This document shows positions 19,917 through 28,539 of a stretch of DNA of 64,000 nucleotides, in pieces (position 1 is the first letter of the stretch; each line of letters opens with the position of its first letter). This DNA is from an uncultured beta proteobacterium (GTDB lineage Bacteria; Pseudomonadota; Gammaproteobacteria; Burkholderiales; Burkholderiaceae): contig CAITHY010000087.1 in the NCBI GenBank assembly GCA_903892315.1, positions 1 through 64,000 on the forward strand, written 5' to 3'. The notes under the pieces are model-generated. The model had not been told where the DNA came from, ran no database searches, and saw only the letters and a list, made by a program, of their open reading frames with translations. A program made the position numbers and the translations under genes.

Positions 19917-22900
19917 ATAAGCCCTTAGATCTAAAAGAACTCATGATTGATCAGACGGCACTGGCTAAACGTCTATGCCAGGAGACCTCAGGTGAAGTCA
20001 TGACTGATAGCGCGAGTCGTGGACGTTATGCGACTGATGCTTCCATCTATCAGGCAATGCCAGTTGCTGTGTTTGTACCAAAGACTGCGCAAGATATTGC
20101 GAGTGCTATTCAGATTGCAGCGGAGATGGGTGTACCAGTTCTACCGCGTGGAGGGGGTACTAGTCAGTGTGGTCAAACCACTGGTGCAGCCTTGGTGATC
20201 GATAACACTAAATACTTCAGAAATGTTTTGGATCTCAATTTAGATAAAGGCTATATTGAAGTTGAGCCTGGCATCGTGCTCGATCACCTAAATGGTTCAC
20301 TAAAACAACATAGTCTTTGGTATCCAGTCGATGTTTCTACTGCTGGGCAAGCGACCATTGGTGGCATGGCGGGAAATAACTCCTGTGGCAGCCGCTCGAT
20401 TGCTTACGGCAATATGGTGCACAACGTATTAGGCATTGATGCTTGGTTAGCTGATGGCAGAATTGCTCACTTCGGTGATTACGCAAGTAGTACCGGTGCC
20501 GCAAAGCAGCTGGGTGATTTTGTTAAAAACCTAGCCACCACCCTCCAACCAGAAATCGAAGCACGCTTTCCGAAGGTATTAAGGCGTGTAGCGGGATATA
20601 ACCTCGATATTTTTCATCCACAGAGTGAGTTGCCCTACACAAAAGATGGCAGCGTTAACCTTGCCCACCTTTTAGTTGGTAGCGAAGGTACGCTGAGTTA
20701 CTTTAAGTCACTCAAGCTCAAGCTTGCGCCTTTGCCTCAGCACAAAGTATTAGGCATTGTGAACTTTGCCAGCTTCTATAAAGCAATGGATAGCGCTCAG
20801 CATATTGTGAAACTGGGCCCTACCGCTGTTGAGTTGGTCGATCGCACCATGATTGATCTAGCACGCAGCAATCCTAGCTTTAAGAAAACCATTGAGACTG
20901 CCTTAATTGATCACACAGCGCAGACTCCAGAAGCCATTTTGTTGGTGGAATTTTCTGGTGAGTCTCATGCACCATTGCTTGAGAAACTCAAGGCCTTGCA
21001 AGAGCTGATGGGTGATTTAGGTTTGTCAGGATCAGTCGTGTCAATGCCTGATGCATCCCTGCAAAAGAATTTATGGGAAGTGCGCAAAGCAGGCCTAAAC
21101 ATCATGATGAGTCTGAAGGGTGATGGCAAGCCAGTGAGTTTTATTGAAGACTGCGCCGTTCCACTAGAAAGTTTGGCTGAATACACTCAAGCCTTAACAG
21201 ATGTGTTTTCTAAATATGGTTCTCGTGGCACTTGGTATGCCCATGCTTCTGTAGGCACCTTGCACGTGCGCCCTATTTTGGATATGCGCAGAGATGGTGC
21301 TCAGAAGATGCGGGCAGTTGCCGAAGAGGCTTCTGCTTTAGTTCGTAAATATAAAGGTGCCTACAGTGGTGAGCATGGCGACGGTCTATGCCGTGGTGAG
21401 TGGATCTCTTGGCAGTTTGGCCCAAAGATCACCGAAGCCCTCGCAGAGATCAAATACGCCTTTGATCCTAAGGGATTATTTAATCCAGGCAAGATCATTG
21501 ATCCACCTAGGATGGATGATGCAAGTAACTTTAGATTTCCACCAAGCTATAAAGTCATTCCACTACAACCTGCATTAGATTGGTCGACCTGGAATGTCCA
21601 AAACGATCCAGTGACTGAAGCAACTACAGCACCTGGCACTGGTGGCGATCCAGCAATGGGCTTGGCCAAAGCAGTCGAGATGTGCAATAACAATGGTCAC
21701 TGTCGTAAGTTTGATGCGGAAGTGATGTGCCCTAGTTATCGGGTCACTCGTGATGAGAAGCATCTAACTCGTGGCAGAGCCAATACTCTGCGCCTTGCAC
21801 TCTCAAATCAATTAGATGCAAAAGATGAGACGTCGCCACTTGGTAGCGATGCCATTAAAGAAGTAATGGACCTTTGTGTGAGCTGTAAAGCCTGCCGGCG
21901 CGAATGCCCTACCGGTGTGGACATGGCCAAGATGAAGATTGAGTTCCTCTCCGCCTATAAGAAACGAGTTGGTCACTCTTTGCGAGATTTGGCGGTAGCG
22001 TACTTACCTAAATATGCCAGCACGATTAGCGCTATTCCCCTACTACCTGCATTGCTTAACGTACGCAATCACATCAAGCCGATCGCAACACTACAAGAGT
22101 GGGTCATGGGCATTTCTGCACAAAGAAGTTTACCGATTTGGAAGAACAAGAACTTCTGGAACCAAAAAGCAGCCAACTCTTATCAGTACACACCCGAGCA
22201 ATTGGCAAACAATCGAGATGGTAAAGGTGTAGTGCTATTGGCCGATACCTTCAATGCTTACTTTGAAGATGAAAACCTGCAAGCAGCATTAAAAGTTCTG
22301 AATGCTGCAGGTTATCGCGTGCATATTCCGCATAAGAGTCAAGCCAACACTACAAAACAAACAAATAACACTGGAAGTGGCTGCTCTAAAGAGTTTTGCT
22401 GCGGCAGAACTTATTTAGCTGCAGGCATGGTGGATAAAGCCAAGGAAACTCTTGGTGAGCTAGTGAATCATCTTGCACCTTATGCCAACAAGAACATCCC
22501 GATTATTGGTCTAGAACCTTCTTGCCTATTTACCTTGAGGGATGAGGCCTTGGTCATGGGCTTTGGTGAAAGTGCTGTCAGCGTTGCTAAACAAGCACAA
22601 TTACTGGAAGAATTTTTGGCCAGTGAAATAAAAGCGAGCAAACTCAAGTTGAATCTAAGGTCAGCTGAAAAGCCTGTGCTGTTTCATGGTCACTGCCATC
22701 AAAAGTCGTTTGCTGCCGTTACTCCGGCTATGAAGTTACTCAAACTCATTCCGAATGCAGAGCCTAAGCTGATTGAATCGTCTTGCTGCGGTATGGCTGG
22801 CAGTTTTGGCTATGAAGCCGAGCATATTGAGGTATCTAAGCAAATGGCGGAAGCCAGTCTTTTGCCAAGTATTCGGAAATCACCAGATAGTTGGGTGGTA

Positions 22901-22990
22901 GCTGATGGCACCAGCTGTCGTCACCAGATCGCAGATGGCACGCAACGTGAGGCCGTGCATATTGCCCGAATTTTGGCGGCGCATCTTTAA
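19913..22990 (+). CDS. FAD- and Fe-S-dependent 2-hydroxyacid dehydrogenase (YdiJ/GlcD-GlcF-like fusion)
   Basis: 1025 residues. The N-terminal FAD-binding type 4 domain (about 55-210) has PVLPRGGGTSQCGQTTG and GGMAGNNSCGSRS. A FAD-linked oxidase C-domain follows to about 535, with YSGEHGDGLCRGEW. A ferredoxin-like domain has Cys clusters in CNNNGHCRKFDAEVMC and CVSCKACRRECPTG. The C-terminal CCG domains show CCGRTYLAAG and SSCCGMAGSFGYE. This architecture oxidises D-2-hydroxyacids (D-2-hydroxyglutarate, D-lactate, glycolate). Pairing with a glyoxylate aminotransferase hints at glycolate or a related acid, but the substrate is inferred. Confidence 0.88.
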   Translation: MNKPLDLKELMIDQTALAKRLCQETSGEVMTDSASRGRYATDASIYQAMPVAVFVPKTAQDIASAIQIAAEMGVPVLPRGGGTSQCGQTTGAALVIDNTKYFRNVLDLNLDKGYIEVEPGIVLDHLNGSLKQHSLWYPVDVSTAGQATIGGMAGNNSCGSRSIAYGNMVHNVLGIDAWLADGRIAHFGDYASSTGAAKQLGDFVKNLATTLQPEIEARFPKVLRRVAGYNLDIFHPQSELPYTKDGSVNLAHLLVGSEGTLSYFKSLKLKLAPLPQHKVLGIVNFASFYKAMDSAQHIVKLGPTAVELVDRTMIDLARSNPSFKKTIETALIDHTAQTPEAILLVEFSGESHAPLLEKLKALQELMGDLGLSGSVVSMPDASLQKNLWEVRKAGLNIMMSLKGDGKPVSFIEDCAVPLESLAEYTQALTDVFSKYGSRGTWYAHASVGTLHVRPILDMRRDGAQKMRAVAEEASALVRKYKGAYSGEHGDGLCRGEWISWQFGPKITEALAEIKYAFDPKGLFNPGKIIDPPRMDDASNFRFPPSYKVIPLQPALDWSTWNVQNDPVTEATTAPGTGGDPAMGLAKAVEMCNNNGHCRKFDAEVMCPSYRVTRDEKHLTRGRANTLRLALSNQLDAKDETSPLGSDAIKEVMDLCVSCKACRRECPTGVDMAKMKIEFLSAYKKRVGHSLRDLAVAYLPKYASTISAIPLLPALLNVRNHIKPIATLQEWVMGISAQRSLPIWKNKNFWNQKAANSYQYTPEQLANNRDGKGVVLLADTFNAYFEDENLQAALKVLNAAGYRVHIPHKSQANTTKQTNNTGSGCSKEFCCGRTYLAAGMVDKAKETLGELVNHLAPYANKNIPIIGLEPSCLFTLRDEALVMGFGESAVSVAKQAQLLEEFLASEIKASKLKLNLRSAEKPVLFHGHCHQKSFAAVTPAMKLLKLIPNAEPKLIESSCCGMAGSFGYEAEHIEVSKQMAEASLLPSIRKSPDSWVVADGTSCRHQIADGTQREAVHIARILAAHL

Positions 22991-23017
22991 GAAACTAGAT
23001 CGAAAAGATGATATGAA

Positions 23018-23380
23018 TTATCGAATGATGCCGTAACCTACCATCAGTAGGGTTCCAATCAATAAAGCTGGAACCAAACGCTTGGTGGGTTTAGAGATCA
23101 TCACACCAATAGCTAAGGCGCAGATTAGAGCACGTATCCACAAAGGGACGGTTGCCATCAAGCCTAGCGGCATCACAATCAAGCGCACTGTTAAAGCAGC
23201 AACCATCGCATAAGTCACCGCTGCTAACCAGCGGAAGATCTCACTATCTTGGTTAATGCTTTGCGATAGCAGTACGCCAATCGCACGACAGAAATAAGTG
23301 CCAAGACAAGCGCCTACTAAGGCAATCCATAACCCCCACCCAGAGAGTGCATTGCTCATAGTGTTGATCGTATCCATCAT
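23018..23380 (-). CDS. azlD: AzlD family branched-chain amino acid exporter subunit
   Basis: 120 residues with four hydrophobic segments and the AzlD-type CRAIGVLLSQ motif after segment 1. AzlD is the small partner of AzlC in branched-chain amino acid export. Its start overlaps the azlC stop by 4 bp, which supports a two-subunit transporter. It converges with the FAD/Fe-S dehydrogenase gene across 27 bp. Confidence 0.88.
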   Translation of the reverse strand: MMDTINTMSNALSGWGLWIALVGACLGTYFCRAIGVLLSQSINQDSEIFRWLAAVTYAMVAALTVRLIVMPLGLMATVPLWIRALICALAIGVMISKPTKRLVPALLIGTLLMVGYGIIR

Positions 23381-24162
23381 CCAATCATTCCCGTTTTCTT
23401 GCGCAAGAACTTACGATCAATAAAGTAAGCAATCGTTCCAGAGACTAATCCAGCGGTTAAAAGGCTGGTATCGCGATCAACTACAAAGAAGATCGGGCCA
23501 AAGATACAGCCCAAGCAAATCGCAATACGGTTAATCCAAGGCTTTACTTCGGTAAAGGTCAGCAAGAAAAACAAGGGGTTAATAAAGACTAGCCCTAGGG
23601 TCACTGCAGGAGGCACCATACCTGCTAAATAGAAGCCCAAAATAGTCCCTGGAATAGAGATCAACCAACAGAGCAGCCCCAAACCAATAAAATAACTGAG
23701 ACGATGTCTTACCTCAATCGCATGAAACTCGCGCATCGAAATCGCCCATGCTGTCATTGCCAACAAATGTACTGAGGCGTAGAGACTTCGATTACGATCT
23801 TTTTGATGAAACTGCGGAAAGAGTGTCACCGTCATCGTAATAAAGCGCGTGGATGTCAGTGTTACCGCTAACGCAATTGCCACCACCGATGAACCAGTAA
23901 TCGCCATCTCGAGCAAGACCACCTGCCCTGGCAATGCAAACATAAAGAATGATGTGAAAGTAGTGAACCAAACATCGAAGCCGTTGGTTTTCCCCATCGC
24001 GCCAAAGCCGACCATGCCAGCAAAGAGAACCATTGCAGGAGCGCCTGCAGCATCTTTTATGCCAGACCAGAATGCATCGCTAGGATTCTGAAAGCGCTCT
24101 GCTGCAGATTCTTCTAGCGCGATTTCACTAGGATCTATGTAGGGCTGGTCTGCGCTTGACAT
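23377..24162 (-). CDS. azlC: AzlC family branched-chain amino acid exporter subunit
   Basis: 261 residues, with multiple membrane helices after a 30-residue acidic leader. The family block FWSGIKDAAGAPAMVLFAGMVGFGA and the TSTRFITMTVTLFP region are visible. AzlC forms the permease with AzlD; both are inner-membrane proteins. It starts 3 bp after queG ends on the same strand, so the three genes queG-azlC-azlD may be co-transcribed. Confidence 0.88.
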   Translation of the reverse strand: MSSADQPYIDPSEIALEESAAERFQNPSDAFWSGIKDAAGAPAMVLFAGMVGFGAMGKTNGFDVWFTTFTSFFMFALPGQVVLLEMAITGSSVVAIALAVTLTSTRFITMTVTLFPQFHQKDRNRSLYASVHLLAMTAWAISMREFHAIEVRHRLSYFIGLGLLCWLISIPGTILGFYLAGMVPPAVTLGLVFINPLFFLLTFTEVKPWINRIAICLGCIFGPIFFVVDRDTSLLTAGLVSGTIAYFIDRKFLRKKTGMIG

Positions 24163-24165
24163 GAC

Positions 24166-25275
24166 TTAATTGTAAGCCTTATATGCCTGTAGAGCCCATT
24201 CAATATGCTCAGCCACCAAAGCCTCAGCACTAGTAAGTGCCTCAGTTAATACCAAGCGTATAGCTGACTTATCAAGCTCAGTCACATCAGGATTTGCAAG
24301 GGCATTGCCCATCGCCACCGCTATATTGCGACGCCAGCGGCTATAACCAATTCTACGAATAGCGCTGCCCTCATGGCGCCGCTCAAACTCAGCTTCGGTC
24401 CAGGACCAAAGATGCAGCAAACTTGCCTGTCCCAGACCATGCCGCTGTGCAAAATCCGGTAACTCGGTACGCTTAGCAAACTTATTCCATGGGCAAATGA
24501 GTTGGCAATCATCACAGCCATACACGCGATTACCCATAGCACTTCTAAATTCAACTGGTATGGCTGCTGGATTTTCAATTGTCAGATAAGAAATGCATCT
24601 ACGTGCATCCAATTGATAAGGAGCGGTAATGGCTTGCGTAGGACAGACGTCAATACATGAGGTACAGGTGCCACAATGCTCTTCAATCTCTTGGTCTATT
24701 AGTAATGGCACATCTACTAAGATCTCACCCAAGAAAAATGTCGAGCCAGATTCTCGATTGAGCAAGAGCGTGTGTTTGCCACGCCATCCTAAGCCTGCTT
24801 TACGTGCCAACTCCACTTCCATTAAAGGGGCTGAGTCTGTGAATACGCGATACCCTAACTTACCAATGCGCTCTTCAATTCGTTGCGCAAATTCTTGCAA
24901 GCGATTGCGTAATACTTTGTGATAGTCGCGCCCACGAGCATACATTGAGACGACCGCTTGAGTAGGATCCTCTAGCCTCTGCCACTCTGCATCGAAATCG
25001 GTTGTGGGTGGGAGGTAGTTCAAAGATACGCATATCACTCGCACCGTACCGGGCACCAGCAGCTCGGGATTGGAACGTAACTCGGCATGACGTTGCATGT
25101 ATTCCATATGGCCATGGCGACCCTCAGCCAGCCATTGCTGCAAACGTTCTGTTGCAGGCCCTAAATGGGTATCAGTAATGCGTAAGCCATCAAAACCCAA
25201 CGCAGCAGCTTGGATCCCAAGCCAATCGCGCAGATTGGACTCATTTAAAGACTGAGGTTTGGCAGATAAAGACAT
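24166..25275 (-). CDS. queG: Epoxyqueuosine reductase
   Basis: 369 residues. It carries out the cobalamin-dependent last step of queuosine synthesis on tRNA. Two [4Fe-4S] motifs are visible: CGTCTSCIDVCPTQAI and CDDCQLICPWN. The HEAT-like C terminus with RRIGYSRWRRNIAVAMGN is typical of the longer QueG form. Divergent from tsaE with a 43-bp gap. It complements gluQ at 14847 in queuosine metabolism. Confidence 0.95.
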   Translation of the reverse strand: MSLSAKPQSLNESNLRDWLGIQAAALGFDGLRITDTHLGPATERLQQWLAEGRHGHMEYMQRHAELRSNPELLVPGTVRVICVSLNYLPPTTDFDAEWQRLEDPTQAVVSMYARGRDYHKVLRNRLQEFAQRIEERIGKLGYRVFTDSAPLMEVELARKAGLGWRGKHTLLLNRESGSTFFLGEILVDVPLLIDQEIEEHCGTCTSCIDVCPTQAITAPYQLDARRCISYLTIENPAAIPVEFRSAMGNRVYGCDDCQLICPWNKFAKRTELPDFAQRHGLGQASLLHLWSWTEAEFERRHEGSAIRRIGYSRWRRNIAVAMGNALANPDVTELDKSAIRLVLTEALTSAEALVAEHIEWALQAYKAYN

Positions 25276-25318
25276 ATGGAATACAGAATGTAGCGCAATA
25301 ATTGAATAAACTAGGGGA

Positions 25319-25858
25319 ATGGCTCAAACACAGGCAACCACAGCAATACCGCTTACTACAATTGATCTCTATTGTAGGCAGGAAGCCGATACCGCTTCCC
25401 TTGCGCAGCAGCTGGCAGCCAGTTTTGAGCCCTTTCTCACTAAGCAACCAGGTGCGCACCTCAATATTTCCCTAGAGGGCGATCTTGGGGCTGGCAAAAC
25501 AACCTTTGCGAGATACCTTATTCAAGGTCTGGGTCATGCTGGCAAGGTGAAGAGCCCTACCTACACCTTGTGTGAGCCCTATCCACTTCAGTTAAAAGAA
25601 CAGGTCATTACTGTTCACCATTTTGATTTATATCGCATGCGCGATCCCCGGGAATGGCAAGAGGCGGGATTTGCAGAACATTTTGATGTTCCTGGTATTT
25701 GCTTAATTGAGTGGCCAGAAAAAGCAGAGGGAACTCTGCCTGCATTGGATATTCAGATTCAGTTAACTGCAGGTGCGGATGAAAATGAGCGCAATATCAA
25801 GCTCAATGCCTTCAGTCAATCTGGACTGAAGGCATTACAAGAGATTCAATCAAAGTGA
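25319..25858 (+). CDS. tsaE: tRNA threonylcarbamoyladenosine biosynthesis ATPase TsaE
   Basis: 179 residues with Walker A GDLGAGKTTFARYL and the family block KSPTYTLCEPY, then HFDLYRMRDPREW and LIEWPEKAEG. TsaE is the ATPase partner of TsaB/TsaD in t6A synthesis. The N terminus is about 25 residues longer than in E. coli. It lies 14 bp before the amidase gene; tsaE next to an ami gene is a common arrangement. Confidence 0.95.
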   Translation: MAQTQATTAIPLTTIDLYCRQEADTASLAQQLAASFEPFLTKQPGAHLNISLEGDLGAGKTTFARYLIQGLGHAGKVKSPTYTLCEPYPLQLKEQVITVHHFDLYRMRDPREWQEAGFAEHFDVPGICLIEWPEKAEGTLPALDIQIQLTAGADENERNIKLNAFSQSGLKALQEIQSK

Positions 25859-25872
25859 TGCGCAGATAATAG

Positions 25873-27219
25873 ATGAGCGCCAAGAGAATCAACCTCTCCA
25901 GAAGGAGGCATCTCAAGACTTCCGCGAAGCTCTTGAGCTTTGCACTGCTATTGACTGAGATTGACATTGCCTGGGGTGCCAAGATTTTAGGTGTACGCGT
26001 CTGGCCCTCTGAAGATTACACCCGCGTTACCCTGGAATCCGATACACCGCTACCGATTACGCAACAGATTTTGACAAACCCAGATCGTTTAGTCGTTGAT
26101 GTGCAGGGCTTGGAATTAAATCCGACTCTTAAAGATTTGGTGGCTAAAGTAAAGCCAAATGATCCGTATATCTCACAAGTGCGCGTAGGTCAATTTCAGC
26201 CGGGCATTGTCCGTTTGGTATTTGACTTAAAAGAACCGATCAAGCCGCAACTCTTTACACTCGATCCGATTGGTGAGTACAACTACCGCATGGTATTTGA
26301 CCTCTACCCCACTACACCACCAGATCCTCTAATGGCACTAGTGAGAAGTAGCGCCAAGAAAGAAAGTGCTCTTGAAAAATCCAATCAAGAAGTAGATCTC
26401 ATTGCGCAGTTTGCGACCAAGAAAGAAAAAGAGCTGGCCAAAACCCCGGCAGCGCCAGTGGCTCAAGCCATTCCAGATAACAAACCGCTTCCTGAGCCTG
26501 CTAAATACAAGCGCTTAATTACGATTGCAATTGATCCTGGCCATGGCGGTGAAGATCCGGGTGCTATTGGTACTGCAGGCTCTAGAGAAAAGAATGTCGT
26601 ACTTGCGATTGCCAAGAGATTGAAAGACAAGATTGAGGGCGAAGCCTATATGCGCCCTTTTTTAACCAGAGATGGCGATTACTTTGTACCCCTACATGTC
26701 AGAGTTCAAAAAGCACGGCGTGTAGAAGCGGATTTATTTGTATCCATACATGCAGATGCCTTTATTGAAAGAAATGCTAAAGGAGCTTCTGTATTTGCAC
26801 TCTCGCAAATGGGGGCCAGTAGTACAGCAGCACGATGGATGGCCAACAAAGAGAATGCTTCTGACCTCATTGGCGGCATTAATTTCAAGACGCAGGATAG
26901 GCAAGTTGCCAACCTACTCCTGGATATGTCGACTACCGCTCAGATTAAAGACTCCTTGCAGGCGGGCAACTCGATTCTCAAACAAATTGGTGGATTTGCC
27001 CCCCTTCACAAAGGAAAAGTAGAGCAAGCCAGCTTTGCGGTGCTCAAGGCCCCAGACATCCCTTCCATCCTCGTTGAGACCGCTTTTATTAGCAATCCCC
27101 AGGAAGAGGCCAGATTAAATGATGATGGCTACCAGGACCGAATTGCAGAGGCAATTTTGAAGGGAATTAAGGATTATTTTTCCAAAAATCCACCAGTTGC
27201 CAGAAGAGTCAACTCCTAG
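25873..27219 (+). CDS. amiC: N-acetylmuramoyl-L-alanine amidase, AmiC-like
   Basis: 448 residues. A twin-arginine-type leader (NLSRRRHLKTSAKLL) precedes a hydrophobic stretch, matching Tat export of AmiA/AmiC. An AMIN domain (about 40-150) binds peptidoglycan at the septum. A linker precedes the Amidase_3 domain with zinc ligands in IDPGHGGEDPGA, the glutamate in that stretch, SIHADAF, and the catalytic glutamate in ILVETAFISN. It cleaves septal peptidoglycan for daughter-cell separation. Last core gene before the tRNA. Confidence 0.94.
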   Translation: MSAKRINLSRRRHLKTSAKLLSFALLLTEIDIAWGAKILGVRVWPSEDYTRVTLESDTPLPITQQILTNPDRLVVDVQGLELNPTLKDLVAKVKPNDPYISQVRVGQFQPGIVRLVFDLKEPIKPQLFTLDPIGEYNYRMVFDLYPTTPPDPLMALVRSSAKKESALEKSNQEVDLIAQFATKKEKELAKTPAAPVAQAIPDNKPLPEPAKYKRLITIAIDPGHGGEDPGAIGTAGSREKNVVLAIAKRLKDKIEGEAYMRPFLTRDGDYFVPLHVRVQKARRVEADLFVSIHADAFIERNAKGASVFALSQMGASSTAARWMANKENASDLIGGINFKTQDRQVANLLLDMSTTAQIKDSLQAGNSILKQIGGFAPLHKGKVEQASFAVLKAPDIPSILVETAFISNPQEEARLNDDGYQDRIAEAILKGIKDYFSKNPPVARRVNS

Positions 27220-27286
27220 GAACTTGTAGGTACAAGGGCTGAGAGGCAAACCTCACGGACCTGAGGAAGCCCCACAAACTTCTTGC

Positions 27287-27292
27287 TATAAT
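27287..27292 (+). promoter_or_regulatory. -10 box of the tRNA-Lys promoter
   Basis: A consensus TATAAT 13 bp upstream of the first tRNA base. No convincing TTGACA-like -35 is seen at 16-18 bp. The gap from the amidase stop (27220) to the tRNA (27305) otherwise holds only a weak GGGCT...AGCCC inverted repeat. Confidence 0.6.
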
Positions 27293-27305
27293 TTAGGGCT
27301 TAACT

Positions 27306-27381
27306 GGGTCGGTAGCTCAGTCGGTAGAGCAGCGGACTTTTAATCCGTTGGTCGCGAGTTCGAATCTCGCCCGACCCACCA
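27306..27381 (+). tRNA. tRNA-Lys (UUU)
   Basis: A complete 76-base cloverleaf including an encoded CCA: acceptor GGGTCGG pairing with CCGACCC, D-arm AGCTCAGTCGGTAGAGCA, anticodon loop CTTTTAA with anticodon TTT, and T-arm GCGAG-TTCGAAT-CTCGC. This is the only complete copy; four further 3' fragments lie downstream as attachment-type repeats. Confidence 0.98.
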
Positions 27382-27383
27382 GT
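27337..27383 (+). repeat. Attachment-type repeat att1 (3' part of tRNA-Lys)
   Basis: The 47 bp from the anticodon loop through CCA plus GT are identical at 45539-45585 and 53690-53736, related at 54715-54753 and decayed near 58181-58210. All are in direct orientation. The 3' end of a tRNA gene is the classic target of tyrosine recombinases, two of which lie in the segment that follows. I read this as the left boundary of stacked islands. Confidence 0.85.
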
Positions 27384-27391
27384 AATACCGA

Positions 27392-27422
27392 GGGATCACA
27401 GCAATGTGGTCCCTTTTCTTTT
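27392..27422 (+). terminator. Intrinsic terminator after tRNA-Lys
   Basis: The stem GGGATCAC/GTGGTCCC (eight pairs, one U-G) with loop AGCAAT is followed by TTTTCTTTT. It starts 10 bp after the tRNA. The tRNA fragments at 45539 and 53690 carry a different terminator, so the DNA beyond the attachment repeat is element-specific. Confidence 0.85.
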
Positions 27423-27490
27423 GGTTTCTTGGAATGTGTTGTGACTGCTTGGACACAATCGTAAGTCTATTGGGCCGCAATGAGTCAGGA

Positions 27491-27604
27491 TGTTGGGCGC
27501 TGGATAACCGATGGCACTATAGGCGTCTCAAATGGCACTCAAGTGTCGCGTTTCCGGACACTTAGGTGATTTGTCGACTAAACCGACATCGCTGGATGAA
27601 TTTA
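27491..27604. repeat. Left subterminal repeat and composite palindrome of segment 1
   Basis: 27491-27562 aligns without gaps to 45331-45402 near the other end of segment 1: about 57 of 72 positions match, and the last 22 are identical. The identical part is a palindrome with arms AAGTGTC and GACACTT. A second inverted repeat, TGTCG...CGACA, follows at 27572-27588. Positions 27581-27604 recur exactly at 36083-36106. The remaining sequence between the tRNA terminator and the AbiH gene shows nothing else. Confidence 0.75.
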
Positions 27605-27615
27605 TTCAGCCCCAT

Positions 27616-28464
27616 TCACTTGTAATTTACGCTGACCGCCTGCTTAAACTCTGCCAACCTACCATTAGTCAAAGCATCGATTCGCCCATTAATTCGCTCC
27701 TTACATGTATCAGCATTTACCGGGTCAAGATATAAAAAAACTTTCTGCTTAGCATTAATAGAGTTAGTTTCTGTACTCATAACTTCATCGAAATATCTAG
27801 CAAAATGGATTTCATCGCTCTCACCCAGGGAGTGGCCAAATAAGTGAATTTCATTGGCACCCAGGAGCTCATCACTAATTCTCGTTGCCGAATAAAAAAG
27901 ATCTCCATGTGATTTTTTTGCATATGTGAACTTTGATGGGATCACAATATCAGCATAATTCTCAACTCCATAAATGATTTCGCCATCATCAATAGAGCCG
28001 TGTACCTTTATATGCTCCACCCCATTCTTCTGGGGTAAATATTCCAATATATTTCCCACAGTATTTGTATAGTTGAAATCAAATATTTTTACGCTGCCGT
28101 AATCCGACGAAAGTAATTCTTTAATCATTTGGAATGATCTAACTGAGTCATCAAACTTTGATTGCCTATGGCGCTGAAGACCTTCAATATAATTTTTTAG
28201 AAGCCTCACAACTTGAAGGTAATTCCTCTTTATATCTGCCTGTCTATCTTTATTTTCAGTTAACTTGGTTTCACGAGTGATAACTTGCGCCAAAGCCATT
28301 TCAACATCACACCAATACTCGCCCTGGTCATGCGCCGTTTGAATGATTACATTTTTAGCATCGACTCCAGATAGAACACCATCCTCTAAAAAATGGTTAT
28401 AACCAGTTCTCAACCCCTGATCTAGATCAAAGCCATTTCCAATGATCACGACTTTATTTTGCAT
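27616..28464 (-). CDS. AbiH-like abortive-infection (anti-phage) protein
   Basis: 282 residues from the ATG at 28464, which has GAAAG upstream; an in-frame ATG at 28485 lacks one. The N-terminal nucleotide-binding-like motif VVIIGNGFDLDQGLRTGYNHF, the central FDFNYTNTVG, the HGSIDDGEIIYG block and the C-terminal LFGHSLGESDEIHF are the conserved blocks of AbiH, an abortive-infection family first found on lactococcal plasmids. The mechanism is unknown. It sits at the left end of segment 1, a usual spot for defence cargo. AT-rich relative to the core genes. Confidence 0.82.
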   Translation of the reverse strand: MQNKVVIIGNGFDLDQGLRTGYNHFLEDGVLSGVDAKNVIIQTAHDQGEYWCDVEMALAQVITRETKLTENKDRQADIKRNYLQVVRLLKNYIEGLQRHRQSKFDDSVRSFQMIKELLSSDYGSVKIFDFNYTNTVGNILEYLPQKNGVEHIKVHGSIDDGEIIYGVENYADIVIPSKFTYAKKSHGDLFYSATRISDELLGANEIHLFGHSLGESDEIHFARYFDEVMSTETNSINAKQKVFLYLDPVNADTCKERINGRIDALTNGRLAEFKQAVSVNYK

Positions 28465-28539
28465 AAATCTTTCAATAAGAAACAAGTATTGATCTCATTC
28501 ATCTTTATCTCATCTACGATAATGTAAAAAAACTCGGCC

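Noticed and set aside
27225..27280. GGGCTGAGA...GGACCTGAGG, faintly like a TPP riboswitch core
   Set aside because: Conserved helices and the thi box are incomplete, and the next gene is a tRNA, not a thiamine gene.
27532..27735. 67-residue forward frame at the left end of segment 1
   Set aside because: It is antisense to the AbiH-like gene and begins in the repeat.
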